Assembly: GCF_000478885.1 (NCBI RefSeq)
Contig: NC_022567.1
Coordinates: forward strand, 1,426,001 to 1,490,000
Source of the DNA: Adlercreutzia equolifaciens DSM 19450
GTDB taxonomy: Bacteria; Actinomycetota; Coriobacteriia; Coriobacteriales; Eggerthellaceae
Reading direction: 5' to 3'
Length of the DNA stretch: 64,000 nucleotides
Part shown: positions 34,386 through 43,857 of the stretch, piece after piece
Layout: each line of letters opens with the position of its first letter
Numbering within the stretch: position 1 is the first letter of the stretch
Translations under genes and position numbers: made by a program
Notes under the pieces: generated by a model
Database searches by the model: none
What the model was told of the DNA's origin: nothing
Seen by the model: only the letters and a program-made list of their open reading frames with translations

Positions 34386-34509
34386 CACGGGGTGCCTTGA
34401 CCGAGCGAGTTCCGCAGATGGTATCGAAGGCGCAAAGCCGCAGAGTACGCAAGATCGCCTCGCCTTCGATATCATCGAGGACTGTCTGAGCGAATCAAGG
34501 TGCCCCGTG
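34386..34509 (+). ncRNA. Candidate structured RNA element, copy 2 (between trxA and trxB)
   Basis: A ~124-base element. Outer helix CACGGGGTGCCTTGA (34386-34400) with TCAAGGTGCCCCGTG (34495-34509): 15 of 15 pairs on the plus strand, counting two G-U. Inner helix GATGGTATCGAAGGCG (34418-34433) with CGCCTTCGATATCATC (34461-34476): 16 of 16 with one G-U. The apical loop has AAAGCCGCA (34434-34442) and GCAAG (34449-34453); the 3' internal loop is CTGTCTGAGC (34482-34491). The same loop words occur in the element at 24327-24455. The G-U pairs fit transcription in the trxA-trxB direction. Confidence 0.62.
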
Positions 34510-34535
34510 GTCCCGCCCGAGGGAGACCCACAACT

Positions 34536-35546
34536 ATGACTGAACAAGTTACCGACAACCGCATGGGCGCGCCGGTGGGGCCCGATGAGGGCCAGGAGGT
34601 GTACGACCTCGCCATCATCGGCGCGGGCCCAGCCGGTCTCACGGCGGCGCTGTACGCGGCCCGCGCCGGACTTTCCACCGCCCTATTCGAGCGCCTCTCC
34701 CCCGGCGGCCAGTGCGCCCAAACCGAGCACTTGGAGAACTACCCCGGCTACACCCGATCCACCAGCGGCTTCGAGCTATCCATGGACATGTACGATCAGG
34801 CCCTCTCCTTCGGGGCGAAGGCCATCATGGAAGACGTCACCTCCGTGGACTTCTCCGCCGAGCCCAACAAGCTCGTCACGCCCTTCAACACCTACTTCGC
34901 CCGCACGGTCATCGTGGCCACGGGCGCGGTGGCCAGCCAGCTCGGGCTGCCCCGCGAGGATGAGCTGCGCGGCCGCGGCGTATCCTATTGCGCCACCTGC
35001 GACGGCAACTTCTATCGCGACAAGGACGTGGTGGTCGTGGGCGGCGGCAACACGGCGGCGGCCGACGTCATCTACCTCGCGCGCATCTGCCGCAAGGTGT
35101 ACCTGGTGCACCGGCGCGACAAACTGCGGGCCACGGCCATCTACCATGAACGCCTACGCGAGCTCGGCAACGTCGAGTTCTGCTGGGACAGCATTGCCGA
35201 GGAGTTCATCACGGGCGAGAACGGGCGCGTGACGGGACTCAAGCTGCGCAACGTGAAGACTGACGACGAGCGAGTGCTTGCCGCCTCGGCCGTGTTCATC
35301 GCCATCGGCATGAGGCCCTACACCGCTTTTTTGGAGGGCGACCTGGAAACCGATGGCGGAGGCTATATCGTCGCCGACGCCATGGGCAGAACCACGATGC
35401 CCGGCGTGTTCGCCGCCGGCGACGTGCGCACCAAGGAGCTGCGCCAGGTGGTCACCGCCGTGGCCGACGGCGCCAACTGCGCCCAGTCCGCCTCAGAGTT
35501 TCTGGAGGCCAAGGAGGCCATTGAAGAGGCTCCCTCGGCGGTATAA
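34536..35546 (+). CDS. trxB: Thioredoxin reductase
   Basis: 336 residues: FAD-binding IIGAGPAGLTAALYAARAG, redox-active YCATCDGNF, NADPH-binding VVGGGNTAAADVIYLA, and C-terminal FAD motif GVFAAGDVRTKELRQ. The ATG at 34536 follows GAGGGAG at rather long spacing; the ~20 residues before the FAD domain are extra, and a downstream ATG at 34563 is possible. It reduces TrxA with NADPH. Confidence 0.95.
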   Translation: MTEQVTDNRMGAPVGPDEGQEVYDLAIIGAGPAGLTAALYAARAGLSTALFERLSPGGQCAQTEHLENYPGYTRSTSGFELSMDMYDQALSFGAKAIMEDVTSVDFSAEPNKLVTPFNTYFARTVIVATGAVASQLGLPREDELRGRGVSYCATCDGNFYRDKDVVVVGGGNTAAADVIYLARICRKVYLVHRRDKLRATAIYHERLRELGNVEFCWDSIAEEFITGENGRVTGLKLRNVKTDDERVLAASAVFIAIGMRPYTAFLEGDLETDGGGYIVADAMGRTTMPGVFAAGDVRTKELRQVVTAVADGANCAQSASEFLEAKEAIEEAPSAV

Positions 35547-35573
35547 AGACGTCCGAGCGCCGAAATCCCATTC

Positions 35574-35616
35574 ATAAAAGAAGCGCGCCCGGATCCCGAA
35601 AAGGATCCGGGCGCGC
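35574..35616 (-). terminator. Strong terminator after the symporter gene
   Basis: GCGCGCCCGGATCC (35583-35596), loop CGAAAA, GGATCCGGGCGCGC (35603-35616). On the minus strand it is followed by TTCTTTTAT. It separates the convergent trxB and symporter genes and may also stop trxB transcripts. Confidence 0.85.
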
Positions 35617-35636
35617 CGTGTTGACCGACCGCGGCT

Positions 35637-37121
35637 CTAGTCCGTCGGGAAGAAGACGTCCATACGGGCGTCTTCTTTCTGCTTGCCAGCGAGCGTTCCC
35701 ACCACCATGAGGACGCCGGCTGCCGTCACGCCGATGACGATCTGGTGCAAATCGGCCACTTTGAAGCCCGCGGCCATGGCGGCGCAGTAGGCCAACGTGC
35801 CGCCGGCGAGCGAGAGCAGAGCGCCCGTGGCGTTGGCCCGCTTCCAGAACAACCCGCAGACAAGCACGAATAGAAACGCCGTCTCCAGGCCGCCGAAGGC
35901 GAACATGTTGATCTTCCAGATGACGTCTGGCGGCACGATGGAGAGCACGAACACGAGCAGGCCCACCGCCAGCGTCACCGCCTGGCTGGAAAGGGCGACG
36001 GAGCGCTGGGAGGGCGCGTGCCCGCGGTCGTCGCACCAGTGCAGGTAGACGTCCTTGATGATGGCCGAGGACGACGAGATGAGCAGCGATGACACCGTGG
36101 AAATGGACGCGGCCACAGGTCCTATGATGGCGATGCCCGCCAACGCCGGCGGCAGCGAGGCCGTGATGACCGTCGGGATGATGTTGTCCACGCTGCCCCC
36201 GTAGGCGGCGAGGTCCTCCGTAAGAACACCGGCTGTAAGCACGCCGAGCGAGGTGACGCCGATCATCATGGCGCCGATGATGACGGTGCCCCAGATCATG
36301 GCGCGGTGCAGCGACTTCACGTCCTTGTAGCCCATGGTGCGCACCACCGATTGGGGCAGCACGAAGGTGAACACGCCCACGAGCAGCCACTGGGTGAAAT
36401 ACAACGACGGCGGCATGGCGCCTCCGGCAAAGGGCTCAAGCATCTCCGGGGAAGTCTCCTTGATAGAGGTCATGATGGCCTCGTAGCCGCCCCCGGCGGA
36501 GAGAATGCCCCCGGCGAGCACCACAATGCCGACGAGCATCATGACGCCGCAGAGCGCGTCGGTCACGGCCACGCCGCGGAAACCGCCGATGGTGGTGAAC
36601 AGGATGACCGCCACGCCGAACAGCGCCAGACCCACCAGGTAGGAGTACCCGGTCACCGCCTCAAAGAGCTTCGCGCCGCCGACGAACTGGGCCACCATGG
36701 TGGCGGCGAAGAACAGCACGATGACGAGCGCCGATAAGTTTGCGAGCGCATTGGACCCGTAACGGGCGCGAATCACGTCGACCACCGTGACGGCGTCCAG
36801 CTTGCGGGAGATGAGCGCCATCTTCTTCCCGAAAATGCCGTACAGAAGCACCAGCGCCGTCACCTGTACCACCGCCATGTACACCCAGCCGAAACCGATC
36901 TGCCATGCCTGGCCGGGACCGCCCACGAAGGAGCTCACCGATCCGTAGGTGGCGATGGTGGTCATGGCCAGCACGAAGCCGCCAAGGGCACGGTTGCCGA
37001 TGAAGTAGCTGTTGACGAAGCCGCCCCCGGCCGCATCGGCACGGCGACGCACGACGATGCTCGCCGCCAGGGCAACGAGGAGGAAGAGGATAAGCGGGAT
37101 GAGGGAGGCGAGACTAGCCAC
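35637..37121 (-). CDS. Sodium:solute symporter (PanF-like)
   Basis: 494 residues, SSS family, about 13 membrane segments, with NSYFIGNRALGGFVLAMTTI, ATYGSVSSFVGGPG and GPVAASISTVSSLLISSSS. The YhdT-family partner immediately upstream supports the sodium/pantothenate (PanF) branch. The GTG at 37121 overlaps the yhdT stop and has GAGGAGG six bases upstream. Substrate not proven by sequence alone. Confidence 0.88.
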   Translation of the reverse strand: MASLASLIPLILFLLVALAASIVVRRRADAAGGGFVNSYFIGNRALGGFVLAMTTIATYGSVSSFVGGPGQAWQIGFGWVYMAVVQVTALVLLYGIFGKKMALISRKLDAVTVVDVIRARYGSNALANLSALVIVLFFAATMVAQFVGGAKLFEAVTGYSYLVGLALFGVAVILFTTIGGFRGVAVTDALCGVMMLVGIVVLAGGILSAGGGYEAIMTSIKETSPEMLEPFAGGAMPPSLYFTQWLLVGVFTFVLPQSVVRTMGYKDVKSLHRAMIWGTVIIGAMMIGVTSLGVLTAGVLTEDLAAYGGSVDNIIPTVITASLPPALAGIAIIGPVAASISTVSSLLISSSSAIIKDVYLHWCDDRGHAPSQRSVALSSQAVTLAVGLLVFVLSIVPPDVIWKINMFAFGGLETAFLFVLVCGLFWKRANATGALLSLAGGTLAYCAAMAAGFKVADLHQIVIGVTAAGVLMVVGTLAGKQKEDARMDVFFPTD

Positions 37122-37440
37122 GGCGGGCCTCCTCCCCTTCAGCGTCCGTTGCGCCGGCAGTGGCTGCACCGACTACAGCCTCGGCGTCATCGTCGAGGCT
37201 GAAATCCGCGAAGACGCAGTGGGCAAGCACGACGGCGCAGACGATAGCCGCGATCCACGGACCGATTGTGCCCCCGATGATCCACAGCGGCGTCGAGAAC
37301 ACCTCGATGCCACAGCCGGCAAGCCCGATACCGCCCACAAGCCACACGGCCACGATGACCGCCAGCGCGACGACGGTCGCCACCGCCTCCCGGTTGGCCT
37401 GGCGCATCTTGGCGCCATAGGTGGAAAACGTTCTCCTCAT
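37114..37440 (-). CDS. YhdT-family (DUF997) small membrane protein
   Basis: 108 residues, two hydrophobic segments (AVATVVALAVIVAVWLVGGI and PLWIIGGTIGPWIAAIVCAV) and an acidic Ala-rich tail. YhdT proteins are typically encoded just ahead of PanF. The ATG at 37440 has AGAGGAG six bases upstream. Its 3' end overlaps the symporter start by 8 bases. Confidence 0.82.
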   Translation of the reverse strand: MRRTFSTYGAKMRQANREAVATVVALAVIVAVWLVGGIGLAGCGIEVFSTPLWIIGGTIGPWIAAIVCAVVLAHCVFADFSLDDDAEAVVGAATAGATDAEGEEARRG

Positions 37441-37520
37441 GCCCATCTCCTCTCGCCACCGGCCTTCCGCCCCCTTCGACATCCGGCCCTTTCGATCCCG
37501 CGCTCGTTCCTTCGGAACGT

Positions 37521-37553
37521 AAAAAGCTCCGAGGGCAGTGTACCCTCGGAGCC
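37521..37553 (-). terminator. Terminator after thrS
   Basis: GGCTCCGAGGG-TACACTG-CCCTCGGAGC then TTTTT on the minus strand: an 11-bp stem plus T-run, 43 bases past the thrS stop. Confidence 0.9.
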
Positions 37554-37595
37554 TTGCGTTTGACGCGGTGTTATCTATAGTTTCTGGCTATAGGT

Positions 37596-39515
37596 CTAGA
37601 TGGCGGCATCCCTGATCACGTCGATGAACTTCTGACGATCCCACTGGCCCAAATCGCCCTCCGAGCGCTCGCGCACGCTGACGAGCTTCTCCTCGACCTC
37701 CTTGTCGCCCATGACGATCATGTAGGGGATCTTCTGGCTCTGGGCCTTCGCGATCTTCACCTTCATGGGCTCGTTCTGATCCATGACCTCCACGCGGCCG
37801 CCCACGGCCTTAAGCTCGCCAGCGAACTCGGCCGCCGCCTCCTTGTGGCGGTCGGCGATGGGGATGACGGCTACCTGTACCGGGGCCAGCCACAGCGGCA
37901 GCGCGCCGGCATAGTGCTCGATGAGGATGCCGAGGAAGCGCTCGATGGAGCCGAAGATGGCGCGGTGCAGCATCCAGGGGGTCTCCTCGGTGTTGTCCTC
38001 GGTGCGGTAGGTCAGCCCGAAGCGCATGGGCATGTTGAAGTCGATCTGCACCGTGGAGCACTGCCAGGTGCGCCCGATGGCGTCCTTCACCTTGATGTCG
38101 ATCTTCGGCCCGTAGAAGGCGCCGTCGCCCTCGTTGATGTCATAGGCGAGACCCCGGCGCGCGCAGGCCTCCTTCAGCGACTCGGTGGCGTGCTCCCACA
38201 TGTCGTCGGTGCCGATGGACTTGTCCGGGCGCGTGGAGATCTCGGCCTCGTAGGTGAAGCCGAAGGTGCCCATGATGTAGTCGACCAGCTCCAGGATGGC
38301 GACCACCTCATCGACCACCTGATCTTTGGTGCAGAAGATGTGGGCGTCGTCCTGGGTGAAGCCGCGGGCGCGAAGCAGGCCGTGGACCACGCCGGACATC
38401 TCGTGGCGGTACACGGTGCCGAACTCGAAGTAGCGCAGCGGCAGGTCGCGGTAGGAGTGCAGCTCGTTCTTGTAGATGATCACGTGCCCCGGGCAGTTCA
38501 TGGGCTTCACGCCGTACTCGGAGTAGCGCGGCTCCTCATCGGTACCCTCGTTGATCTGGAAGAAGTACATGTTCTCGTGGTAGAAGCCGTAATGGCCGGA
38601 GGTCTTCCACACATCCGCGTTGTAGATGTGCGGGGTGATGACCTCCTCGTAGCCGCGCTCGTACAGATCGCGGCGCAGCCACTCCTGCAGGGTGCGGATG
38701 ACGCGCGCGCCCTTAGGGAGGTACAGCGGCAGGCCCACGCCGGCCATGGGCTCCATCATGTAGATGCCCAGCTCGCGCCCGAGCTTACGGTGGTCGCGCT
38801 TCTCGGCCTCCTCCAGGTTGTGCAGGTACTCTTCCAGCTCCTTTTTGCCGAAGAACGCCGTGCCGTAGATGCGGGTGAGCATCTCGTTGTCCGAGTCGCC
38901 CTTCCAGTAGGCGCCGGCCACCTTGGTGAGCTTGTAGGCGCCGAGCTTGCCGGTGTCGGGCACGTGCGGCCCGCGGCACAGGTCGGTGAAGTCGCCGAGC
39001 TGGTAGATGGAGATGGTCTCGTCCTCGGGCAGCTCGGCGATGAGCTCGAGCTTGAGCGGCTGGTCGGCGAAGATCTCCCGCGCCTCGTCGCGGCTGACCT
39101 CGCGACGGACGATGGCGGCGCCGGACTTGGCGATCTCGGCCATGCGGGCCTCAATGGCGGCGAAGTCGTCCGGCGAGACGGTCACGCCCTCGGGCAGCTC
39201 GATGTCGTAGTAGAAGCCGTTCTCGATGGCCGGGCCGACGCCGAACTTCACACCGGGGTACATATCGGTGAGGGCGGCGGCCAGAAGATGGGCCGTGGAA
39301 TGGCGCATGAGCTCGAGGCCCTCGTCGCTCTTGGCGGTGACGATGGCCACGGAATCGCCGTCGGAGACGACGGCGTCCAAGTCGACGGGGGTGTCGTTGA
39401 CGATGCCGGCCAGCGCCGCGCGGGCGAGCCCCGCCCCGATGGAGGCGGCCACGTCGGCGACGGTGGCGCCCTCTTCCAGCTCCTTGACGGATCCGTCGGG
39501 CAGTACGATGTTCAT
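37596..39515 (-). CDS. thrS: Threonyl-tRNA synthetase
   Basis: 639 residues: TGS domain (MNIVLPDGSVKELEEGATV), editing domain with HSTAHLLAAAL, class II core (motif 2 FRHEMSG-like YRHEMSGVVHGLLRARGFTQ, zinc/Thr site MNCPGH) and anticodon-binding C-terminus. The ATG at 39515 has AGGAG four bases upstream. No T-box was recognised in the short upstream region. Confidence 0.97.
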   Translation of the reverse strand: MNIVLPDGSVKELEEGATVADVAASIGAGLARAALAGIVNDTPVDLDAVVSDGDSVAIVTAKSDEGLELMRHSTAHLLAAALTDMYPGVKFGVGPAIENGFYYDIELPEGVTVSPDDFAAIEARMAEIAKSGAAIVRREVSRDEAREIFADQPLKLELIAELPEDETISIYQLGDFTDLCRGPHVPDTGKLGAYKLTKVAGAYWKGDSDNEMLTRIYGTAFFGKKELEEYLHNLEEAEKRDHRKLGRELGIYMMEPMAGVGLPLYLPKGARVIRTLQEWLRRDLYERGYEEVITPHIYNADVWKTSGHYGFYHENMYFFQINEGTDEEPRYSEYGVKPMNCPGHVIIYKNELHSYRDLPLRYFEFGTVYRHEMSGVVHGLLRARGFTQDDAHIFCTKDQVVDEVVAILELVDYIMGTFGFTYEAEISTRPDKSIGTDDMWEHATESLKEACARRGLAYDINEGDGAFYGPKIDIKVKDAIGRTWQCSTVQIDFNMPMRFGLTYRTEDNTEETPWMLHRAIFGSIERFLGILIEHYAGALPLWLAPVQVAVIPIADRHKEAAAEFAGELKAVGGRVEVMDQNEPMKVKIAKAQSQKIPYMIVMGDKEVEEKLVSVRERSEGDLGQWDRQKFIDVIRDAAI

Positions 39516-39624
39516 GGAACTCCTTTCCTCGCGCCGGGCGCGCACAGAGCGCCTGCGCGGTTTCCGCCGGGGCGTTGACTACCCCGACTCCGTTTCGAAG
39601 CACCGGGATTCCGATGCTCCCCTA

Positions 39625-39660
39625 TTAAAACAGGGCCGCACGGGGGCGGCTCTGTTTTTA
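39625..39660. terminator. Terminator (bidirectional appearance) after the zinc-ribbon gene
   Basis: CAGGGCCGC-ACGGGG-GCGGCTCTG with TTTTT on the plus side and TTTTAAT on the minus side. It lies between the zinc-ribbon gene and thrS, so the minus-strand role is the functional one. Confidence 0.78.
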
Positions 39661-39681
39661 GGCTAACTTGTTGAAAAAAGC

Positions 39682-40185
39682 CTAGCCCTGGCTGGCCGGG
39701 CGGCTCTGACGCGCCTGGCCGGAGGGGCGACGCTGACGCGTGGCATGCGGAGCAGGGGCGCCCACGGGTGTGGCGCAGTAAGGGCAGACCGTCCAAGAGG
39801 GCTCAAGCGCGTGGTTGCAGCGCATGCAGAGGTTCTTCAGTTGCGTGTGGCAGTTCGGGCACAGGACAAAGTCCGCCTCTACGGGATAGCCGCAGTTGGC
39901 GCATTCGCCGTACTTCATGAGCTGGCGCTGTTTGAGCGCGATCTCCAGCTCCTGCTCGTCGCGATCGAGCTGGAGCAGCGGAGGGCGCAGCAAGCAGTAG
40001 GCCACCAAGCCCAGCACCGGCACGAGCGCCACCACGGCCCAGATGTACCAGGCGGTGCCGCGCAGATAGGCGTCGCGCACGACCCACACGATGGAAAGCA
40101 CGTACAAAATGACCAGCAGAACCAAGACGACAGTAAAGGCCGCCTGCATCTCCGGCGTCCACAGCTGGGCTAGAAGCTCGCTCAT
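39682..40185 (-). CDS. Membrane protein with double zinc ribbon
   Basis: 167 residues. Two hydrophobic helices (AAFTVVLVLLVILYVLSIVW; AWYIWAVVALVPVLGLVAYC) resemble the PLDc_N type. A coiled segment follows (LDRDEQELEIALKQRQLMK), then two zinc-ribbon pairs: CANCGYPVEADFVLCPNCH and CMRCNHALEPSWTVCPYC. The C-terminus is Arg/Gln/Ser-rich. Function unknown; zinc-ribbon membrane proteins of this type occur throughout Actinobacteria. Confidence 0.78.
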   Translation of the reverse strand: MSELLAQLWTPEMQAAFTVVLVLLVILYVLSIVWVVRDAYLRGTAWYIWAVVALVPVLGLVAYCLLRPPLLQLDRDEQELEIALKQRQLMKYGECANCGYPVEADFVLCPNCHTQLKNLCMRCNHALEPSWTVCPYCATPVGAPAPHATRQRRPSGQARQSRPASQG

Positions 40186-40338
40186 ATCAACCTCTTCTGA
40201 TTCGAGTGCAATTGATGACGTGTCGGCCCATTATAGCAAACCTGCAAGCAAGTGAACCCTACCTGCACGAACGCACCGTATATTCCGCCGAGGGCGAGAG
40301 ACGAAAGCACATTGGTTGCTGTTAGAGGATGAGCAACT

Positions 40339-40926
40339 TCAGACTCCCAGTTCCCGGAAGAGCTCGTCGCGACGAGCGGGATCGGACGCCGCTTGCGCAA
40401 GGTCGTCGACACGGCCGGCCTCTATGAGCCGGGATGCCAGGGTGGCGAATCGCGCGGAACCCTCCTCGCGACCTTCTTGGCGACCTTCTTGGCGACCTTC
40501 TTGGCGACCTTCCTCACGCGCCTCCTCGCAGGCTATGCGGCCGTTTATACGCTCGCGCCGCGCGGCGTTCTCCACGATCGTGCTCACCGACCACACCTTG
40601 TCCACCCACTCTCGATCCTCGTTGGCCCGCCCGACCGCCGCCTCTATCTTGCGCGAGAGCGATCCCAGGGCCTTGCCCGTCTGGGCATATCTTAACAGAT
40701 CGAGCAGATCGCCGCCCGGCGCGTCCTCCCATGCCCGGGCGTTCAGCGCGAGCCAGTGCGAGGCATCCCCGAGCCGCAATTCGGGGACCTCGTCGCATCG
40801 GCGCTCGAGGTGGTAGACGGGCAGGTCGTACCCGAAGGGATCCTGGCTGCACAGGAAGACGACGAAGCTCTCGGGCAACCGGTCGTAGTCGTTGGTGAAG
40901 TCGACTCTTCTCCGGCGCTTCTGCAT
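40339..40926 (-). CDS. Rpn/PD-(D/E)XK-transposase family C-terminal fragment
   Basis: 195 residues. VDFTNDYDRLPESFVVFLCS and DPFGYDLPVYHLERRC match the part of Rpn-type recombination-promoting nucleases that follows the PD-(D/E)XK nuclease domain, and the tail has the typical EEGRQEGRQEGRQEG repeats. The N-terminal nuclease domain is missing, yet a good ribosome site (GAGGAGG) precedes the ATG at 40926. It is either a truncated remnant or a stand-alone regulatory domain. Three tandem 12-base repeats, each a variant of GACCTTCTTGGC on the plus strand, lie at about 40468-40510. Confidence 0.68.
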   Translation of the reverse strand: MQKRRRRVDFTNDYDRLPESFVVFLCSQDPFGYDLPVYHLERRCDEVPELRLGDASHWLALNARAWEDAPGGDLLDLLRYAQTGKALGSLSRKIEAAVGRANEDREWVDKVWSVSTIVENAARRERINGRIACEEAREEGRQEGRQEGRQEGREEGSARFATLASRLIEAGRVDDLAQAASDPARRDELFRELGV

Positions 40927-41063
40927 GGCTCCTCCTCTATCAGGCTTTCAGCAAGAGCCCAGCAGAGCCAAATCGCAGAAATGACGCGAGAATGTCCCGT
41001 TTCGCTCCCCGCGCCGACCGCAGTCGCGTCGCAGCGCATTCTCGCCGCGCGAAGTTGCAAAAC

Positions 41064-41149
41064 TCCGTAGGGGCAGTGCTTGCGCCGCCCTCCCAAAAGA
41101 AGGAGATTCACGAAACTGAAAAGGGGCGACCAAGGTCGCCCCCTACGGA
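41064..41149. repeat. REP-like palindrome plus a degenerate half copy
   Basis: A full copy, GGGGCGACCAAGGTCGCCCC then CTACGGA, lies at 41123-41149. A degenerate one, TCCGTAGGGGCAGTGC, is at about 41064-41079. Both are in the gap between the Rpn fragment and valS. Confidence 0.78.
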
Positions 41150-41181
41150 TCAAATCACGAGTAATGCGGAATTGAAAAAGC

Positions 41182-43857
41182 TTACCCCAGCTCGGCGATC
41201 TGGGCGTCCAGACGGGCGAGCTTGTCGGTGAGGTCGGCGAGCTTGGCGCGGTCCTTCTCGACGATCTCGGGGGCCGCCTTCGCCAGGAAGCCGGGGTTGG
41301 AGAGCTTCTTCTCGAACTTGGCGGCATCCTTGGCCACGCCCTCGCGCTCCTTCATGAGGCGGGCGCGCTCGGCGGCGAAGTCCACATGCCCCGCCAGCAC
41401 GATGTACACCTCCAGGCCGCTTCCCAGCACCACAGCGGACTCGGCGGGCTTGGAAGCCTCCACGGCCACGTCGAACTCCTCCACGTTGGCGAGCTGGCGC
41501 ACCAGATGTTCCTGGCCCAGAAGCAGCGCGGCATCGGCCTCGTCAGCCACCTTCACGGCCACGGGCAGCGCCGTCTTCGGAGAGATGCCGTAGCGCGCCC
41601 GGGTGGAACGCACGGCACCCACCACCTCGCACACCATGGCAATGGCCCGCTCGGCGTCCTCGTCCATATAGGCGGCGAGCTCGCCCGCATCGGGCCACGC
41701 GGCCACGATGAGCATCGGGGCCGCATCGGCATCCTTGGGCATCTCACCGTAGACCTGCTCGGTCACGAACGGCATGATGGGATGCAGAAGGCGCAGGATC
41801 TGCCCCAGCACGAACACGAGGTTGCGCTGGCACACGGCGCGGTCGGCCGGATCGGCGTCGGCCCCCAGGCGCGCCTTCGAGAACTCGATGTACCAGTCGC
41901 AGAACTCGTTCCACACAAAGCTGTACAGCTCGCGGGTGATCTCGCCGAACTCGAAGTTATCGTAGGCCGCGTCCACCGCAGCGACGATCTTGGCCAGTCG
42001 CGAGAAGATCCAGCGGTCGGCCGGCGTGGTGGGCTCGGGCGCGCCGGGCTCATACCCTTCCAGGTTCATGAGCACGAAACGGCTCGCGTTTTTCACCTTG
42101 TTCGCGAAGTTGCGGGAGCTTTCCAGCTTCGCCTCGTTGAACTTCAAGTCCTGGGCGCCGGTCACCTGCATGAGCAGGCCGAAGCGCATGCCGTCGGCGC
42201 CGTAGTCCTCCATGAGGCGCAGCGGGTCCACGCCGTTGCCGCGGCTCTTCGACATGGGCTTGCCATCGGCGGCCATGACCGTCGGATGGATGATGACATC
42301 GTCGAAGGGGATGGTCTCATCGCAGCAGTACATGGAGGCCATGACCATGCGCGCCACCCACAGGCCCATGATGTCGCGGGCCGTGGAGAGCACTTGCGTC
42401 GGATAGGCGTCGCGCATCTGCGGGGCATTCATGCCCTCCTCCGTCCAGCCCATGGTGGCAAAGGGCCACAGCTGGCTGGAGAACCAGGTGTCCAGCACGT
42501 CCTCGTCCTGGCGCACCGGGGCACCGCAGACCGGGCACACCTCGATTTCCTCCACCGAGGCGTCCTCCCAGCCGCAGGTATCGCAGTAGAACATGGGAAT
42601 GCGGTGGCCCCACCACAGCTGGCGGGAAATGCACCAGTCCTTCAGGTTTTCAAGCCAGTCCAGGTACACCTGCTTCCAGCGCGCGGGATGGAATTGAATG
42701 GAGCCGTCCTCCACCACGCGGGCCGCCGGCTCCTTCAGGGCGTCCACGGCCACGAACCACTGCTCGGACTCCCAGGGCTCCAGCTTCGTATGGCAACGGT
42801 AGCAGGTCATGACAGAGTGGTCGTGATCTTCCACGTGATCGAGCAGGCCCAGCTCGTCGAAGGCGGCGACCACGGCCTCGCGCGCCTCGTCGCGATCCAT
42901 GCCGGAGAACTTCCCGTAGCCTTCCACCACATGCGCCGTCTCATCGAAGATGTTGATGCGCTCAAGGCCGGCGCGCTCCCCCATGGCCCAGTCGTTGGGG
43001 TCATGCGAGGGGGTCACCTTCACGCAGCCCGTGCCGAACTCGGTATCCACGTGCCAGTCGGCGAAGATGGGAATCTCGCGGTCCACGAGCGGCAGCTTCA
43101 CCGTCTTGCCCACAAGGTGGCCGAAGCGCTCGTCCTTGGGGTTCACGGCCACGCCGGTGTCGCCGAGCATCGTTTCGGGACGCGTGGTGGCGACGACCAG
43201 ATACTCCAGGCCGTCCACCGGCTCTGCGAGCGGATAGCGCAGGTACCACAGATGCCCCGCCTCGTCCACGTACTCGGCCTCGTCGTCGGCGATGGCCGTG
43301 GTGCAGTGCGGGCACCAGTTCACGATGCGCTTGCCGCGGTAGATGATGTCCTCGTGGTACCAGTCGGTGAACAGCTTCCGCACGGCGCGCACGTAGGCCG
43401 GCTCGAGCGTGAAGTGCTCGTCGGAGTAGTCGCAGGAGCAGCCCATGCCCTTGATCTGGTTCACGATGGTGGTGCCGTACTCCTCGCGCCACTTGTAGCA
43501 TTCCTCGATGAACGCCTCGCGGCCGATTTCCAAGCGCGAGATGCCCTGCTCGGCCAGACGCTTGTCCACCTTGGTCTGGGTGGAAATGCCGGCGTGATCG
43601 GTGCCGATGATCCAGCGGGTTTTAAAGCCCCGCATGCGGGCGCGGCGGATGCAGGCGTCCTGGATGGTGTCGTTCAGGGCATGCCCCATGTGCAGCACGC
43701 CGGTGATGTTCGGCGGCGGGATGACGATGGTGTAGGATTCGTCGGCATGCTCGCCGAAGCCCGGCGTGCGCTGGAAGTAGCCGGCGTCCTTCCACGCCTC
43801 GAAGATGGGCCGCTCCATGGCGGCGTAGTCGGTGGACTTCTTCTTGTCCTCGGACAT
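41182..43857 (-). CDS. valS: Valyl-tRNA synthetase
   Basis: 891 residues, class I. HIGH-type PPPNITGVLHMGHAL (about residues 47-61), KMSKS-type ADGKPMSKSRGNGVDPLR, CP1 editing insert with ATTRPETMLGDTGVAVNPKD, and a C-terminal coiled-coil arm. Cysteine pairs (CDTCGWED, CPVCGAPV) indicate a zinc knuckle. The ATG at 43857 has AAGGG upstream. It is 112 bases after clpX in the same direction. Confidence 0.97.
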   Translation of the reverse strand: MSEDKKKSTDYAAMERPIFEAWKDAGYFQRTPGFGEHADESYTIVIPPPNITGVLHMGHALNDTIQDACIRRARMRGFKTRWIIGTDHAGISTQTKVDKRLAEQGISRLEIGREAFIEECYKWREEYGTTIVNQIKGMGCSCDYSDEHFTLEPAYVRAVRKLFTDWYHEDIIYRGKRIVNWCPHCTTAIADDEAEYVDEAGHLWYLRYPLAEPVDGLEYLVVATTRPETMLGDTGVAVNPKDERFGHLVGKTVKLPLVDREIPIFADWHVDTEFGTGCVKVTPSHDPNDWAMGERAGLERINIFDETAHVVEGYGKFSGMDRDEAREAVVAAFDELGLLDHVEDHDHSVMTCYRCHTKLEPWESEQWFVAVDALKEPAARVVEDGSIQFHPARWKQVYLDWLENLKDWCISRQLWWGHRIPMFYCDTCGWEDASVEEIEVCPVCGAPVRQDEDVLDTWFSSQLWPFATMGWTEEGMNAPQMRDAYPTQVLSTARDIMGLWVARMVMASMYCCDETIPFDDVIIHPTVMAADGKPMSKSRGNGVDPLRLMEDYGADGMRFGLLMQVTGAQDLKFNEAKLESSRNFANKVKNASRFVLMNLEGYEPGAPEPTTPADRWIFSRLAKIVAAVDAAYDNFEFGEITRELYSFVWNEFCDWYIEFSKARLGADADPADRAVCQRNLVFVLGQILRLLHPIMPFVTEQVYGEMPKDADAAPMLIVAAWPDAGELAAYMDEDAERAIAMVCEVVGAVRSTRARYGISPKTALPVAVKVADEADAALLLGQEHLVRQLANVEEFDVAVEASKPAESAVVLGSGLEVYIVLAGHVDFAAERARLMKEREGVAKDAAKFEKKLSNPGFLAKAAPEIVEKDRAKLADLTDKLARLDAQIAELG

